A DNA stretch of 52,598 nt from Alphaproteobacteria bacterium (GTDB lineage: Bacteria; Pseudomonadota; Alphaproteobacteria; Micavibrionales; Micavibrionaceae), in the NCBI GenBank assembly GCA_028277665.1, contig JANQFU010000056.1:1-52598 (forward strand). The letters run 5' to 3'. Numbering within the stretch: the stretch's first letter is position 1; the number at the start of each line of letters is the position of its first letter. This document shows, piece by piece, positions 42,611 to 51,917 of this stretch. The position numbers and the translations under genes are program-made. A model generated the notes under the pieces. The model did no database searches. It was not told the origin of the DNA and saw nothing but the letters and a program-made list of their open reading frames with translations.

Positions 42611-43996
42611 TTAATCCACTCTGTCCGTGCCCGCCAGACCGATCTCGTCAAGAACGGCTCCGGCGAGGTAGAGCGATCCGGCAATCAGGACGATTTGAGG
42701 ATCATTGACTTTCGCAGAACCGTCCTCTGATCCGGCCAGAAAAGAGAGTGCCGCCGCGACGGACGAAAAACCGCGAACTTTTTGTGAACCCGCACAAAAA
42801 GAGATCTTCGATAGATCTTTATGTGTCAAAGACACCTCTTTAGACGGCACGGGGACAATAGAAACCGTCTCGCAGAGATCAAACAGCGGAGACAGAAAGG
42901 CCTCAACGGGTTTGCGGGCCAGCATCCCCAAAATCAGATGAACCTTCGGATGACCCGCCTTTTTCCAGAGCTGAACCTGACGGGCCAGAGCTGACCCGGC
43001 ACTGTCATTATGCCCGCCATCGAGATAAATTTCGAAAGCGGACGGATCTTCAAGAGGAAACCGTTCGGCCGGCAATCTTTGAAGACGCGCCGGCCAGTCG
43101 ACGGAAGCCAGCCCTTCCCGGATCCGCGCCGGATCGAACGTCCAGCCAAGCTGCACTTCAATGATTGAGAGCGCCGCCACGGCGGACGCGGCATTTTCAA
43201 GCTGATGCGCCCCTTCAAGGGCCGGCACAGGCCAACGCTTCCCGTCAAGTTCAAATCCGGATGCTTCTCCCGGCATCGAAACCGAAAACCGCGAGGCATC
43301 AAGAATATCGCATAACGACGCCCCGATCTCTTTCGCCTTCGCCATAACGACGTCGGCCACGACGGAATCCTGTTGCGGAGCCAGAAGAACCGGACAACCC
43401 GGCTTGATAATCCCGGCTTTCTCCCCGGCAATTTCACGAAGCGTTTCGCCAAGAAACTCCATATGGTCCATCGAGACCCGCGTGATCAAACTCAAAAGCG
43501 GTGTCGGAATAACATTCGTCGTATCAAGCCGCCCGCCAAGCCCGGTCTCGAGCAACACGATATCCGCCGGAACCTCGACAAACGCATCAAGGACAAGTGC
43601 CGTCGTAAATTCAAAGAACGTGATCTCTCCGCCCGCATTAAGGTCCCAGATCCGGTTCAGGCGGCGCAGAAGATCCACATCATCGATTTCCCGCCCGGCC
43701 AGAACGATCCGTTCGTTAAAGCGCACGAGATGCGGCGAGGTATAGACATGAACTCTTTTCCCGTGTGCCTCTAAAATGGCGCGAAGCAAGGAAATCGTAG
43801 AACCTTTACCGTTCGTCCCGGCGATGTGGATACAAGGCGGCAGGCGCAGATGCGGGTCACCGAGCCGGTGCAGAAGATCGAAAAGAGGCTGACGAAAAGA
43901 AAGATCGACAACAATGCCGTCGCGGCGCAAGACATAGATCCGCTCCAGCATGTCCTGGAGATCCGGGACGGGATGGTGTGCATCTGCCCGGTTCAT
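42611..43996 (-). CDS. folC: Folylpolyglutamate synthase/dihydrofolate synthase
   Basis: The 461-residue enzyme adds glutamate to dihydropteroate and folates. The P-loop is IAGTNGKGSTISLLRA (58-73), followed by YTSPHLVRFNERI, TFFEFTTALVLDAF, LLETGLGGRLDTTN and, in the second domain, LDGGHNDSAGSALA. Length and order are normal. Twelve bases separate it from accD upstream on the same strand, the usual alphaproteobacterial order. The region before the stop is slightly diverged near the C-terminus. Confidence 0.95.
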   Translation of the reverse strand: MNRADAHHPVPDLQDMLERIYVLRRDGIVVDLSFRQPLFDLLHRLGDPHLRLPPCIHIAGTNGKGSTISLLRAILEAHGKRVHVYTSPHLVRFNERIVLAGREIDDVDLLRRLNRIWDLNAGGEITFFEFTTALVLDAFVEVPADIVLLETGLGGRLDTTNVIPTPLLSLITRVSMDHMEFLGETLREIAGEKAGIIKPGCPVLLAPQQDSVVADVVMAKAKEIGASLCDILDASRFSVSMPGEASGFELDGKRWPVPALEGAHQLENAASAVAALSIIEVQLGWTFDPARIREGLASVDWPARLQRLPAERFPLEDPSAFEIYLDGGHNDSAGSALARQVQLWKKAGHPKVHLILGMLARKPVEAFLSPLFDLCETVSIVPVPSKEVSLTHKDLSKISFCAGSQKVRGFSSVAAALSFLAGSEDGSAKVNDPQIVLIAGSLYLAGAVLDEIGLAGTDRVD

Positions 43997-44008
43997 CGAC
44001 CCGGCTCT

Positions 44009-44923
44009 CTAAGCCGCCGCCGAGCGGGCTTTTTTGGCCGATTTACAATCGCAATCGGCCGCCGCATCGGAGATGCTGTCATGCATCAAAATGGACAACA
44101 GCGTCTTCAGCGTATTGCGGATATCCTTGCGTTTGACGACCATATCGACCATGCCGTGCTCAAGAAGATACTCCGCCGTCTGGAAATCGTCCGGCAGTTT
44201 CTCGCGGATGGTTTCCTGAATGACCCGCTTCCCGGCAAAGCCGATCATCGCCCCGGGCTCGGCAATATGAATATCCCCAAGCATCGCAAACGATGCACTG
44301 ACCCCGCCCGTCGTCGGGTCCGTCAGAACGACGATATACGGCAACCGCGCATCCTTGACCATATTCACGGCAATCGTGGAACGCGGCATCTGCATCAGGG
44401 AAATCATGCCCTCCTGCATCCGCGCCCCGCCGGACGCCGGAATCACGATCAACGCCGCCTTGTTTTTCACTGCCGTCTGCGCGGCTTTGATCAGCCCTTC
44501 TCCGACGGCGCTTCCCATCGAGCCGCCCATGAACGCGAAATTCATTGCCGCCACGACAACCTCTTTCGCGCCGATTTTGCCGTGTGCAATAATGAGAGCA
44601 TCACTCTCGCCGGTATTCGCCTGCGCATCCTTGAGCCGGTCTGCGTAGCGTTTGCGGTCCTTGAATTTCAGGGGGTCGGCCGGAACGTCCGGAAGCTTGA
44701 TCTCTTTATAGGCGCCGTCATTGAACATCAGCTCCAGCCGCCGCCGCACGGGAATTCGCATATGATGCCCGCAATGATAGCAGACATTCAGGTTATCCTC
44801 GAGATCCCGGTGGAACAGCATCCCCTCGCACGCATCGCATTTTTTCCAGAGATTATCCGGAATTTCTTTTTGCGCGACGATCGAGCTGATTTTCGGTCGA
44901 ATGAAGTTCGTCAACCAGTTCAT
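44009..44923 (-). CDS. accD: Acetyl-CoA carboxylase carboxyltransferase subunit beta
   Basis: The 304-residue subunit works with AccA to move the carboxyl group from biotin to acetyl-CoA in fatty-acid synthesis. The N-terminal zinc ribbon has Cys29, Cys32, Cys48 and Cys51 (KKCDACEG and VCYHCGHH). The carboxyltransferase core shows MGGSMGSAVGEGLIKA, SGGARMQEGMISLMQM, TTGGVSASFAMLGD and FAGKRVIQETIREKLP, all standard. The C-terminal tail is Lys/Ala-rich. It lies 92 bases after ilvA and before folC. Confidence 0.97.
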   Translation of the reverse strand: MNWLTNFIRPKISSIVAQKEIPDNLWKKCDACEGMLFHRDLEDNLNVCYHCGHHMRIPVRRRLELMFNDGAYKEIKLPDVPADPLKFKDRKRYADRLKDAQANTGESDALIIAHGKIGAKEVVVAAMNFAFMGGSMGSAVGEGLIKAAQTAVKNKAALIVIPASGGARMQEGMISLMQMPRSTIAVNMVKDARLPYIVVLTDPTTGGVSASFAMLGDIHIAEPGAMIGFAGKRVIQETIREKLPDDFQTAEYLLEHGMVDMVVKRKDIRNTLKTLLSILMHDSISDAAADCDCKSAKKARSAAA

Positions 44924-45015
44924 ATTTTTGCCTGCCTTTTGCCCCTTTTTACGGAACCCGATTTATCTCTTATCTGCACCGCGCTTGTCAAGCTGCGCCG
45001 TCAAGTCGAGTCAAC

Positions 45016-46551
45016 TCACACCTCTTCCAGCATCCGCATGGCCGCCCGCGCCTCAAGCGCACGGCATGTCACGATACTGGCCGGATCGGCAATAATTCTC
45101 TCGAACGCCGTGCGATTTTCCGGCGTATCGAACTCGAATCCCATTAACGCCCGGCCGATCGCCTCCCCCGTATAACGATAGTTAAAATAACAAATACTCG
45201 AGACGCTCGAGGCGCGCTCTAAAAAGTCATGCAGTGCCCCGCGCCGCTCCGGAAAATGAACATGGAGCAGATACGGATCCTTGAACAAAGACGGATTATA
45301 GGGGATCACGCGGTAACGCACATCGGCGTCCCCCGTCACATCCTCAAAATCCAGCCCTCGCGCCTCGAAATGCCCGGACAAGGCATCGATCTTCTCTTGC
45401 TCGGCTTCAAAAGCCAGAATGGGCCAGGCTCCGTCCCGGCGGGTTTTCCCATAGAGAAACGCCGCGATATTCACGTCCGGCACCTGATCGAGCAGATGAA
45501 GCAGTTCGCCCGGTCTCTCTTCGATATGGAACCGGTAATACCGCCGCGTTTTCGCCCCGACGGACGCTCCCGTCGCAATCAGGGAGAGCTTGTCAAAATC
45601 CATATTTGCCCCGCAGAGAATACAAGCGGCTTTCTTGCCCTTCATCTCTTCGGCGTGTTCCGCGGCATAGCGGATCAGCCCCGCCAGCCCCATCGCACCG
45701 GACGGCTCCGGGATCACGCGCTTGAGCTTCCACAAACGCTCAATCGCCGCGCAAACCTCTTCATTCGTCACCGTGATCACGTCGTCGAGCACATCCTTGC
45801 AAATTTCGAATGTGATATTCCCCGGACGTTTGACAGCCGTGCCGTCGCAAAACGTGTCGACACTCTCAAGCGTCACCGGCTGTCCCGCCTCAATAGAGGC
45901 CTTCATGCTGGCCTGATGAACGCCCTCGACACCGATAATTTTCGCGTCCGGATAGTGAAGGCGCAGCCATGTCCCGACCCCGGCCGCCAATCCGCCCCCG
46001 CCGATCTGGACGAAGACAACATCAAAAGGCCCTTTCCCGGATAAAATCATCTCATCAGCGATCGTCGCCTGCCCGGCAATGGTATAAAGATCGTCAAAAG
46101 GGTGTATAAAACACATCTTATGCTCTTTGGCATACGCATCGGCCGCCGCCGCGGCCTCATCATACTTGTCCCCGACAAGAATCACCTCGGCATAGTCGCC
46201 CCCATGCAACTTCACGGCGCTCTGCTTCATTTGCGGCGTCGATTTCGGCATAAATATTTTGGCCGGGATACCGAGCTTGCGGGCACTGAGCGCAACGCCT
46301 TGCGCATGGTTGCCGGCCGACGCGGCGACAACGCCCTTTGCGCCGGTCCGCGCGACGGTCAAAGCCGTGCAATTCTGCGCGCCACGCCATTTATAGGCAT
46401 TAATGGGCGAGAGATCCTCCCGCTTGACCCAGGTCTCGAAGTCCGGGCTGATCGCAAGCTCTTCGAGCGGTGTCGGCCGCCCGACACAATAAACACGCTC
46501 CCGTGCCCGCAAGATTTCAGAAACAAGCCGATCTTTCATAGATTTAGTCAT
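45016..46551 (-). CDS. ilvA: Threonine ammonia-lyase, biosynthetic long form
   Basis: The 511-residue PLP enzyme deaminates threonine to 2-oxobutanoate at the start of isoleucine synthesis. The PLP Lys is Lys54 in INAYKWRGAQN, the phosphate loop is QIGGGGLAAGV, and two ACT-like regulatory domains follow from about residue 325 (YRFHIEERPGELLHLLDQVP and LLHVHFPERRGALHDFLERA), so feedback by isoleucine is expected. I chose ATG 46551, with GGGGTG 4 bases upstream; the reading frame runs 35 codons further. It stands between trpA and accD, where relatives have no ilvA. Confidence 0.94.
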   Translation of the reverse strand: MTKSMKDRLVSEILRARERVYCVGRPTPLEELAISPDFETWVKREDLSPINAYKWRGAQNCTALTVARTGAKGVVAASAGNHAQGVALSARKLGIPAKIFMPKSTPQMKQSAVKLHGGDYAEVILVGDKYDEAAAAADAYAKEHKMCFIHPFDDLYTIAGQATIADEMILSGKGPFDVVFVQIGGGGLAAGVGTWLRLHYPDAKIIGVEGVHQASMKASIEAGQPVTLESVDTFCDGTAVKRPGNITFEICKDVLDDVITVTNEEVCAAIERLWKLKRVIPEPSGAMGLAGLIRYAAEHAEEMKGKKAACILCGANMDFDKLSLIATGASVGAKTRRYYRFHIEERPGELLHLLDQVPDVNIAAFLYGKTRRDGAWPILAFEAEQEKIDALSGHFEARGLDFEDVTGDADVRYRVIPYNPSLFKDPYLLHVHFPERRGALHDFLERASSVSSICYFNYRYTGEAIGRALMGFEFDTPENRTAFERIIADPASIVTCRALEARAAMRMLEEV

Positions 46552-46582
46552 GAGACACCCCAAGATATTTTTTCGTTTATTA

Positions 46583-47383
46583 TTATTCTTGCAACGCAGA
46601 AGACAACGACCCGACAAAGGCCCGGACCGCCGCATCAGCCTCATCCGGAGACGCACAGGATTTCAGCGCATTGACAATCGCAGAGCCGACAACGAGGCCA
46701 TCCGCGACCGGCGCAAGCCGTCGCACATCGTCCGGCGTTTTAATCCCGAACCCGACAGCAAGCGGCAGATCCGTATGTTTGCGAACCATTTCGAGATGCG
46801 CCCCGACCTTTGCCGGATCGGCACTCGCCGTCCCGGTAATCCCGGTAATCGAGACATAATACAAAAATCCGCCGGCATTCTTCAGGACCACGGCCAGTCG
46901 CGCCGCATCCGTTGTCGGCGTCACGAGGTGAATAAGATCCAGCCCCGCCGCCTGCGCATAAGGCAAAAGCTCTCCCTCTTCCTCCGGCGGCAAGTCGACA
47001 ATAATCAGGCCGTCCACACCGGCATCCGCCGCCGCACAGGCAAACGTCTCGGCCCCATAGGAAAAAATCGGATTGAAATATCCCATCAGGACAAGAGGCG
47101 TCGTCGTATTCCCCGCACGGAATGTGCGAACCATCTCCAGAACGCCGTCAAGGGTCATGCCGTTTTCCAGCGCGGCAAGAGAAGACGCCTGAATGGCCGG
47201 ACCATCCGCCATCGGATCGGAAAACGGCATCCCAAGCTCGATAATATCGGCCCCTGCCTCCGGCAAAGCCTTCAGAGCCGCCATTGACACCTCACGGTTC
47301 GGAGCCCCGGCCGTCATAAACGTCACAAGGGCCTTGCGGCCTTCGCGCCGCGCCTGACAAAAAAAGGCTTCCAGTCTGGACAT
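46583..47383 (-). CDS. trpA: Tryptophan synthase alpha chain
   Basis: The 266-residue TIM-barrel subunit cleaves indole-3-glycerol phosphate and passes indole to TrpB. The catalytic Glu and Asp lie in IIELGMPFSDPMADGPAIQ, and GYFNPIFSYG and LIIVDLPPEEEGEL are standard. I chose ATG 47383 (MSRLEAFF); ATG 47401 is possible and neither has a strong Shine-Dalgarno. The repeat with two perfect palindromes lies between it and trpB. Confidence 0.95.
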   Translation of the reverse strand: MSRLEAFFCQARREGRKALVTFMTAGAPNREVSMAALKALPEAGADIIELGMPFSDPMADGPAIQASSLAALENGMTLDGVLEMVRTFRAGNTTTPLVLMGYFNPIFSYGAETFACAAADAGVDGLIIVDLPPEEEGELLPYAQAAGLDLIHLVTPTTDAARLAVVLKNAGGFLYYVSITGITGTASADPAKVGAHLEMVRKHTDLPLAVGFGIKTPDDVRRLAPVADGLVVGSAIVNALKSCASPDEADAAVRAFVGSLSSALQE

Positions 47384-47414
47384 CGTATTTTTCTCTTTCA
47401 TGTTTTGTAATTAT

Positions 47415-47541
47415 TCGCATTTAAAATCAGACATTTTAAATGCGAGCCCTCAAACGCCGGGCATGCTTTCGTCCTTACGGACGCCTCGCTATTGCTCGGT
47501 ACAATTTCCGATAAGAATTTGTCTTAATTCTTATCGGAAAT
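47415..47541. repeat. Dispersed repeat bounded by two perfect palindromes
   Basis: A palindrome with 13-bp arms (47415-47427 and 47433-47445, core CGCATTTAAAAT) bounds one end. A second with perfect 16-bp arms (47504-47519 and 47526-47541, ATTTCCGATAAGAATT) bounds the other. Between them a small CGTCC-TTAC-GGACG hairpin sits inside sequence that recurs at 26940-27000. The second palindrome begins 31 bases after the trpB stop. No T run follows either in the direction of transcription, so I do not call it a terminator, though the stems could slow or protect the trpBA message. Confidence 0.75.
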
Positions 47542-47571
47542 CACTATTATATATTCAATCCAGCGTCCTGA

Positions 47572-48780
47572 TTACAGGGACACGCCCAACTCACCGGCAA
47601 CCGTGAAAATATCCTTGTCGCCGCGGCCGCATAAATTCATGACCAGCAAATGATCCTTCGGCAAAGTCGGCGCGAGCTTCATGACATGCGCGAAGGCATG
47701 CGCCGGTTCAAGAGCCGGAATGATCCCCTCCAGACGACTCAGAAGCTGAAAGGCTTCAAGGGCTTCCCGGTCGTTGGCAACAACATAATCGACCCGTTTT
47801 TGTTCCCTGAGCCAGGTATGCTCCGGCCCGACCCCGGGATAGTCCAGCCCGGCGGAAATCGAATGAGCCTCGGTAATCTGCCCGTCCGCGTCCTGAAGAA
47901 GCATCGTCTTGTTCCCGTGAAGAACACCGGACCGTCCGGCATTCATCGACGCTGCATGACGCCCGGTCTCAATACCGTGCCCACCGGCCTCAACGCCGTA
48001 AATCTTCACCCCGGGATCATCGAGGAAAGGATGGAAAAGACCGATCGCGTTGGACCCGCCGCCGATACAGGCCACAAGACTGTCCGGCAACCGCCCTTCC
48101 TTCTCCATGATCTGTTCCCGGGTTTCCTTGCCGATGACGGACTGAAACTCGCGCACCATCTCGGGGTATGGATGCGGCCCGGCCGCCGTCCCGATGAGAT
48201 AATATGTATCATCGACATTGGCGACCCAGTCGCGCAACGCCTCGTTCATCGCATCTTTCAGAGTCCCGGCGCCGGACGTCACAGGCCGCACCTCGGCCCC
48301 GAGAAGTTTCATCCGGAACACATTCGGCTTTTGCCGTTCGACATCCGTCGCCCCCATAAAGATGGTGCAGGGAAGGTCAAACAAGGCGCACACGGTCGCT
48401 GTTGCGACTCCATGCTGTCCCGCGCCGGTCTCGGCAATGATACGGGTTTTGCCCATTCTGCGGGCGACGAGGATCTGACCGAGACAGTTATTGATCTTGT
48501 GTGAACCGGTATGGTTCAATTCATCCCGCTTGAAATAGATCTTTGCGCCGCCGAAATGCGCACTTGCCGCCGCCGCATGATAAAGCGGAGATGGCCGCCC
48601 GGAATAATCCCGGCACAGATAGGAAAACTCGTCCCAGAACGCCTGATCCGCGCGCGCGGCATGCCAGTGCTTTTCCACGTCAAGAATAAGGGGCATCAGG
48701 GTCTCGGCTACATATCGTCCGCCAAACGATCCGAAATGACCCATCTCATCCGGTCCCGACCGAAAGGAATTCGCGCGCAT
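47572..48780 (-). CDS. trpB: Tryptophan synthase beta chain
   Basis: The 402-residue PLP subunit condenses indole and serine to tryptophan. The PLP Lys is Lys95 in HTGSHKINN, the tunnel and COMM region shows [18 protein letters not shown], and the phosphate loop is GGGSNAIG. Length and order are normal. The ATG has AAGGA 7 bases upstream. It begins the trpB-trpA run; trpF, which usually precedes it in Alphaproteobacteria, is not here. Confidence 0.97.
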   Translation of the reverse strand: MRANSFRSGPDEMGHFGSFGGRYVAETLMPLILDVEKHWHAARADQAFWDEFSYLCRDYSGRPSPLYHAAAASAHFGGAKIYFKRDELNHTGSHKINNCLGQILVARRMGKTRIIAETGAGQHGVATATVCALFDLPCTIFMGATDVERQKPNVFRMKLLGAEVRPVTSGAGTLKDAMNEALRDWVANVDDTYYLIGTAAGPHPYPEMVREFQSVIGKETREQIMEKEGRLPDSLVACIGGGSNAIGLFHPFLDDPGVKIYGVEAGGHGIETGRHAASMNAGRSGVLHGNKTMLLQDADGQITEAHSISAGLDYPGVGPEHTWLREQKRVDYVVANDREALEAFQLLSRLEGIIPALEPAHAFAHVMKLAPTLPKDHLLVMNLCGRGDKDIFTVAGELGVSL

Positions 48781-48896
48781 TTTTTCGTCCTTCTTGTTTA
48801 TTTTTATGCCTTCATCTCATGACATCGCATCACGACCCGTCACATTATCCCCCCGGACTCCACTTGCAAAGAGGGGAATGAAGAAAAGAACCGGCA

Positions 48897-48977
48897 TTTT
48901 AGGCCGTCTCCCTGAAAAATCTGCAAACAAACACCAGGAGAGATCTTGAGAAAACGGTTTTAGACCGTCTAAAAACC
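48897..48977. promoter_or_regulatory. Repeated TTTTAGRCCGTCT boxes with a palindrome
   Basis: TTTTAGGCCGTCT (48897-48909) and TTTTAGACCGTCT (48958-48970) are direct repeats 61 bases apart. The second is part of an inverted repeat GGTTTTAGAC-c-GTCTAAAAACC (48956-48977). They lie 117-197 bases upstream of trpB. They could be operator sites or, on the minus strand, a weak terminator (followed by GTTTTCT). Confidence 0.35.
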
Positions 48978-49138
48978 AGCCCCGCCGCGGCGCCAATCTG
49001 AACGGCAAGGAGTTCGGCGACAAGGACTCTATCGACAGGAAACTCTTCAAACGCCTCACCTTCGCGGAGATGACAAAAAAGAGCTTTTTGCAGAGGCCCC
49101 TTTGGAGTCTATCATTTTTTTTGCGAATGACTATAACG

Positions 49139-49166
49139 CAAAAACAGCCCCGTTTGGGGCTGTCTT
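49139..49166 (-). terminator. Rho-independent terminator after rplT
   Basis: On the minus strand ACAGCCCC-AAAC-GGGGCTGT forms a perfect 8-bp stem followed by TTTT, starting about 35 bases after the rplT stop codon. Confidence 0.85.
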
Positions 49167-49197
49167 GAAACGTTATCCACTGTGCTGTGCCATCACA

Positions 49198-49566
49198 TCA
49201 GGCCGCTTTTCTGCCCATGGCCGTTGCGGCCTGTTTGGCGATTGCGGCGAAAGCATCGGCATCCTTGACCGCGATATCCGCCAGAACCTTCCGGTCAAGC
49301 TCGATCCCTGCTTTTTTCAGGCCGCCCATGAAGACGGAGTAGGTCAGGCCGTGTTCGCGCACGGCGGCGTTGATCCGCTGGATCCACAGGCTCCGGAAAT
49401 CGCGTTTGCGGACCCGGCGGTCGCGGTAAGCGTATTGCAGCGCGCGCTCAACACGTTGAAGCGCGATGCGGTAACAGTTCTTCGAACGGCCCTTGTAGCC
49501 CTTGGCCATTTTAATAATTTTACGGTGACGGGCGTGGGCGCGCGGCCCTCCTTTTGTACGTGCCAT
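49198..49566 (-). CDS. rplT: 50S ribosomal protein L20
   Basis: The 122-residue protein begins [19 protein letters not shown] and has the standard basic N-terminal arm and globular domain ([20 protein letters not shown]). It binds 23S rRNA early in assembly. Its ATG shares one base with the rpmI stop codon (TAATG), so the pair is coupled. An intrinsic terminator follows. The pheS/pheT genes that often follow in other bacteria are absent here. Confidence 0.98.
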   Translation of the reverse strand: MARTKGGPRAHARHRKIIKMAKGYKGRSKNCYRIALQRVERALQYAYRDRRVRKRDFRSLWIQRINAAVREHGLTYSVFMGGLKKAGIELDRKVLADIAVKDADAFAAIAKQAATAMGRKAA

Positions 49567-49823
49567 TATTCAGCCCCTCCCTCTTTCGTGGTGGAGGCGG
49601 AGGCTTTTTTGCCGCGCTGCTTGCGCGCGTAAGGCAGGAAGTTGTTCAGGACGAGACGCGCATCCGCATCCGCCATAACCGTCGTGCCTTTGGCTTTACG
49701 TTTCATGGATTTCGATTTGTTCATCATCATGTGGCTTGTGAAGGCCTGTTTGCTTTTGACCTTGCCGCTTGCCGTGACTTTGAAGCGCTTTTTCGCGCTC
49801 GATTTGGTTTTCATCTTCGGCAT
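49566..49823 (-). CDS. rpmI: 50S ribosomal protein L35
   Basis: The 85-residue protein starts [17 protein letters not shown] and has the family blocks [18 protein letters not shown] and LPYARK. L35 is usually about 65-67 residues; here about 20 extra Lys, Ala, Ser and Glu residues follow ([18 protein letters not shown]). The gene for translation factor IF-3 (infC), often upstream, is not present; a divergent M16 peptidase gene is found there instead. Confidence 0.95.
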   Translation of the reverse strand: MPKMKTKSSAKKRFKVTASGKVKSKQAFTSHMMMNKSKSMKRKAKGTTVMADADARLVLNNFLPYARKQRGKKASASTTKEGGAE

Positions 49824-50029
49824 TTCATACTCCCTTTTCGTGACAAGTTTTGATATCAGGGCGGCCGAGGCATGCCGATTTTCAGCCAGACCGCCGACTA
49901 TTCTCTTTCGAGAGACCTGCTTATACCGTCCTCATCGTGAAAATGCAAGCTCTTTCAAAGCCTGGAAGATTCGATAAGGGATTGTTTTGCGTCTTGCGTT
50001 CTCCTGCTTCGTACTATAAGTCTTCGCGG

Positions 50030-51295
50030 ATGAGTATGCACATTCAAACCACGACATTGGAAAACGGCCTGCGGATCGTCACGGATACGGTCTCTTCTGT
50101 GGAGTCCGTCGCGCTCGGCATATGGGCCGGCGTCGGCACCCGGAACGAGATGGCGCAGACGAACGGCGTCGCCCATATGGTCGAGCACATGCTGTTCAAG
50201 GGCACGAAAACCCGGAACGTCAGCGAAATCGCGGGTCGGATCGAATCCGTCGGCGGACATGTGAACGCTTACACGTCCCGGGAAGTCACGAGTTATCACG
50301 CCCATCTTCTGAAACAGGATACGGCGCTTGCGGTCGACGTCCTGTCCGATATGGTCATGAATGCGACGCTGCCCGAAGACGAACTCGAGCGCGAACGTCA
50401 GGTCATTCTGCAGGAGATCGGCATGGTCGCGGACACGCCGGACGATGTGATCTTCGATCATTATCAGGAGACGGCCTATCCCGGACAAACGCTCGGCGCG
50501 CCGATCCTGGGAGACGGGCACAGCGTCCGGGCGATGCCGCGATCGGCGCTGCAAACTTATATCGACCGTCATTACACCCCGGCGAATATGGTCGTTTCGG
50601 CCGCGGGAAACATCGACCATGACCATTTTGTCGATCTTGTGACGGAGCGGATGGCGGGCCTCGCGCCGGGTGAGAAAACGCCGCGCGGTACGGCCGTCTA
50701 TCAGGGCGGCGAATCCCGCCGGGAAAAGCCGCTGGAGCAAAGCCACATCGTCCTCGGCTTTCAGGGATTGCCGCGATTGGACGACGCCTATTACCGGATT
50801 GTGATGCTGTCCGCGATTCTCGGCGGCGGGATGTCTTCCCGGCTCGTTCAGGAAATCCGCGAGAAACGCGGGCTGGTTTATTCGATTTACGCTTTCCACA
50901 GCGCCTATGTCGATGACGGGCAGTTTCACATTTATGCCGGAACCGGGCCGGACAGACTGCCGGAACTCGTCCCGGTTTTGTGCGATCAGCTTCAAAATCT
51001 CGGAGAAACGTTGACGGACGAGGAAGTCGAGCGCGCCCGCGCCCAGCTCAAGGCCGGGCTCCTGATGGGGCGCGAGTCGATGACGACCCGGGCCGACCAA
51101 CTGGCCAAACACATGATTTTTTTCGACAAGGCGCTGGATATCGCACAGATCGTCGCGCGGATCGATGCCGCCCGGAAAGAGGATATTTGCGCGATGGCGC
51201 AGCGCCTCTTTTCTCAGCGCCCGACACTCGCATTGCTTGGCCCCCTTGAAAAGATGGAAAGCTATGAGCAGGTTTGCGGACGTCTTGCGGCGTGA
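50030..51295 (+). CDS. M16 zinc peptidase, mitochondrial processing peptidase type
   Basis: The 421-residue enzyme has the inverted zinc motif HMVEHMLFKGT (His-x-x-Glu-His at about residues 48-52) with the downstream Glu in ERQVILQEIGM, and the C-terminal M16 block GGGMSSRLVQEIREKRGLVY. It has no signal peptide and should act in the cytoplasm. In relatives it stands after thrC and before a GNAT gene, and it is close to the beta subunit of the mitochondrial processing peptidase. I chose ATG 50030; ATG 50036 is as good. Frame extends to 49850 but that part overlaps the rpmI leader and is low in quality. Confidence 0.93.
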   Translation: MSMHIQTTTLENGLRIVTDTVSSVESVALGIWAGVGTRNEMAQTNGVAHMVEHMLFKGTKTRNVSEIAGRIESVGGHVNAYTSREVTSYHAHLLKQDTALAVDVLSDMVMNATLPEDELERERQVILQEIGMVADTPDDVIFDHYQETAYPGQTLGAPILGDGHSVRAMPRSALQTYIDRHYTPANMVVSAAGNIDHDHFVDLVTERMAGLAPGEKTPRGTAVYQGGESRREKPLEQSHIVLGFQGLPRLDDAYYRIVMLSAILGGGMSSRLVQEIREKRGLVYSIYAFHSAYVDDGQFHIYAGTGPDRLPELVPVLCDQLQNLGETLTDEEVERARAQLKAGLLMGRESMTTRADQLAKHMIFFDKALDIAQIVARIDAARKEDICAMAQRLFSQRPTLALLGPLEKMESYEQVCGRLAA

Positions 51296-51902
51296 GCGAA
51301 CGGGAAAAGACCTTACAAACCGGGATCGATTCGATCATTTTCCGGCCTGCGACCTGCTCTCTCCCCGGCTTCACCTCCGCCCGTCCCGCCCGGACGACAG
51401 CCGCCAGTGGCGCGCGATCCGGACCCGGAACCGGGAGCGCCTGCGCCGCTACGAACCGCTCTGGCCGAAAGACGCTTTAAGCCCGGAATATTTCCTCCTC
51501 CGTCGCCGGACGCAGATCCGGAACTGGCGGAACGACCGGGGCTATGCCTTTCTGATTTTTATGCGTGATGAGGGCCGCCTGATCGGCGGCGTGAATATCA
51601 ATCATGTCTGCCGCGGCGCGGCGCAATCCGCCACGCTCGGATACTGGATCGACGCGGCGGAGGAAGGCCGGGGCTATATGAGCGAAGCTGTCCGCCTGAT
51701 CCAGGCCTTCGCGTTTGAACAGATAGATCTTCACAGGCTGGAAGCCGCCTGTCTGCCGGGCAATCTCCGCTCGCGGAAGATGCTGGAGCGCACCGGCTTT
51801 ACCGAGGAAGGATTCGCCCGGCATTACATCCGGATCAACGGGGTCTGGGAAGATCACGTTCTCTACGGCTTGCCGGTAGAAATGTGGAAATCGTCTTCAT
51901 AA
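51264..51902 (+). CDS. GNAT acetyltransferase, RimJ/RimL-like
   Basis: The 212-residue enzyme has the GNAT pattern with LLSPRLHLRPSRPDD, LIGGVNINHV, LGYWIDAAEEGRGYMSEAVR (acetyl-CoA loop, with RGYM) and ACLPGNLRSRKMLERTGFTE, close to RimJ/RimL. It may acetylate an N-terminal amino group of a ribosomal protein. The start overlaps the peptidase gene by 32 bases, and the first 30 residues are basic and less conserved, so a later start is possible. The pairing with the M16 gene is known in Alphaproteobacteria. Confidence 0.87.
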   Translation: MSRFADVLRRERTGKDLTNRDRFDHFPACDLLSPRLHLRPSRPDDSRQWRAIRTRNRERLRRYEPLWPKDALSPEYFLLRRRTQIRNWRNDRGYAFLIFMRDEGRLIGGVNINHVCRGAAQSATLGYWIDAAEEGRGYMSEAVRLIQAFAFEQIDLHRLEAACLPGNLRSRKMLERTGFTEEGFARHYIRINGVWEDHVLYGLPVEMWKSSS

Positions 51903-51917
51903 GTGTGCTTTTTCTCT

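Larger units (their letters stand above)
48781..49197. other. Intergenic region before trpB
   Basis: About 400 bases contain the rplT terminator at the right, two copies of TTTTAGRCCGTCT, and a chance frame of 80 codons that I do not support (it has two isolated Trp codons but no leader-peptide layout). The trpB promoter must lie here. I found no Trp-rich leader peptide and no T-box. Confidence 0.5.

Noticed and set aside
43826..45175. A 449-codon open frame on the plus strand
   Set aside because: It runs antisense across folC, accD and ilvA, all secure genes, and has no family pattern.
48817..49059. Possible trp leader peptide
   Set aside because: The 80-codon frame has two Trp codons that are far apart and no neighbouring terminator/antiterminator pair of the attenuator kind.
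49955..51112. A 385-codon open frame on the minus strand
   Set aside because: It is antisense to the M16 peptidase with its intact zinc motif.
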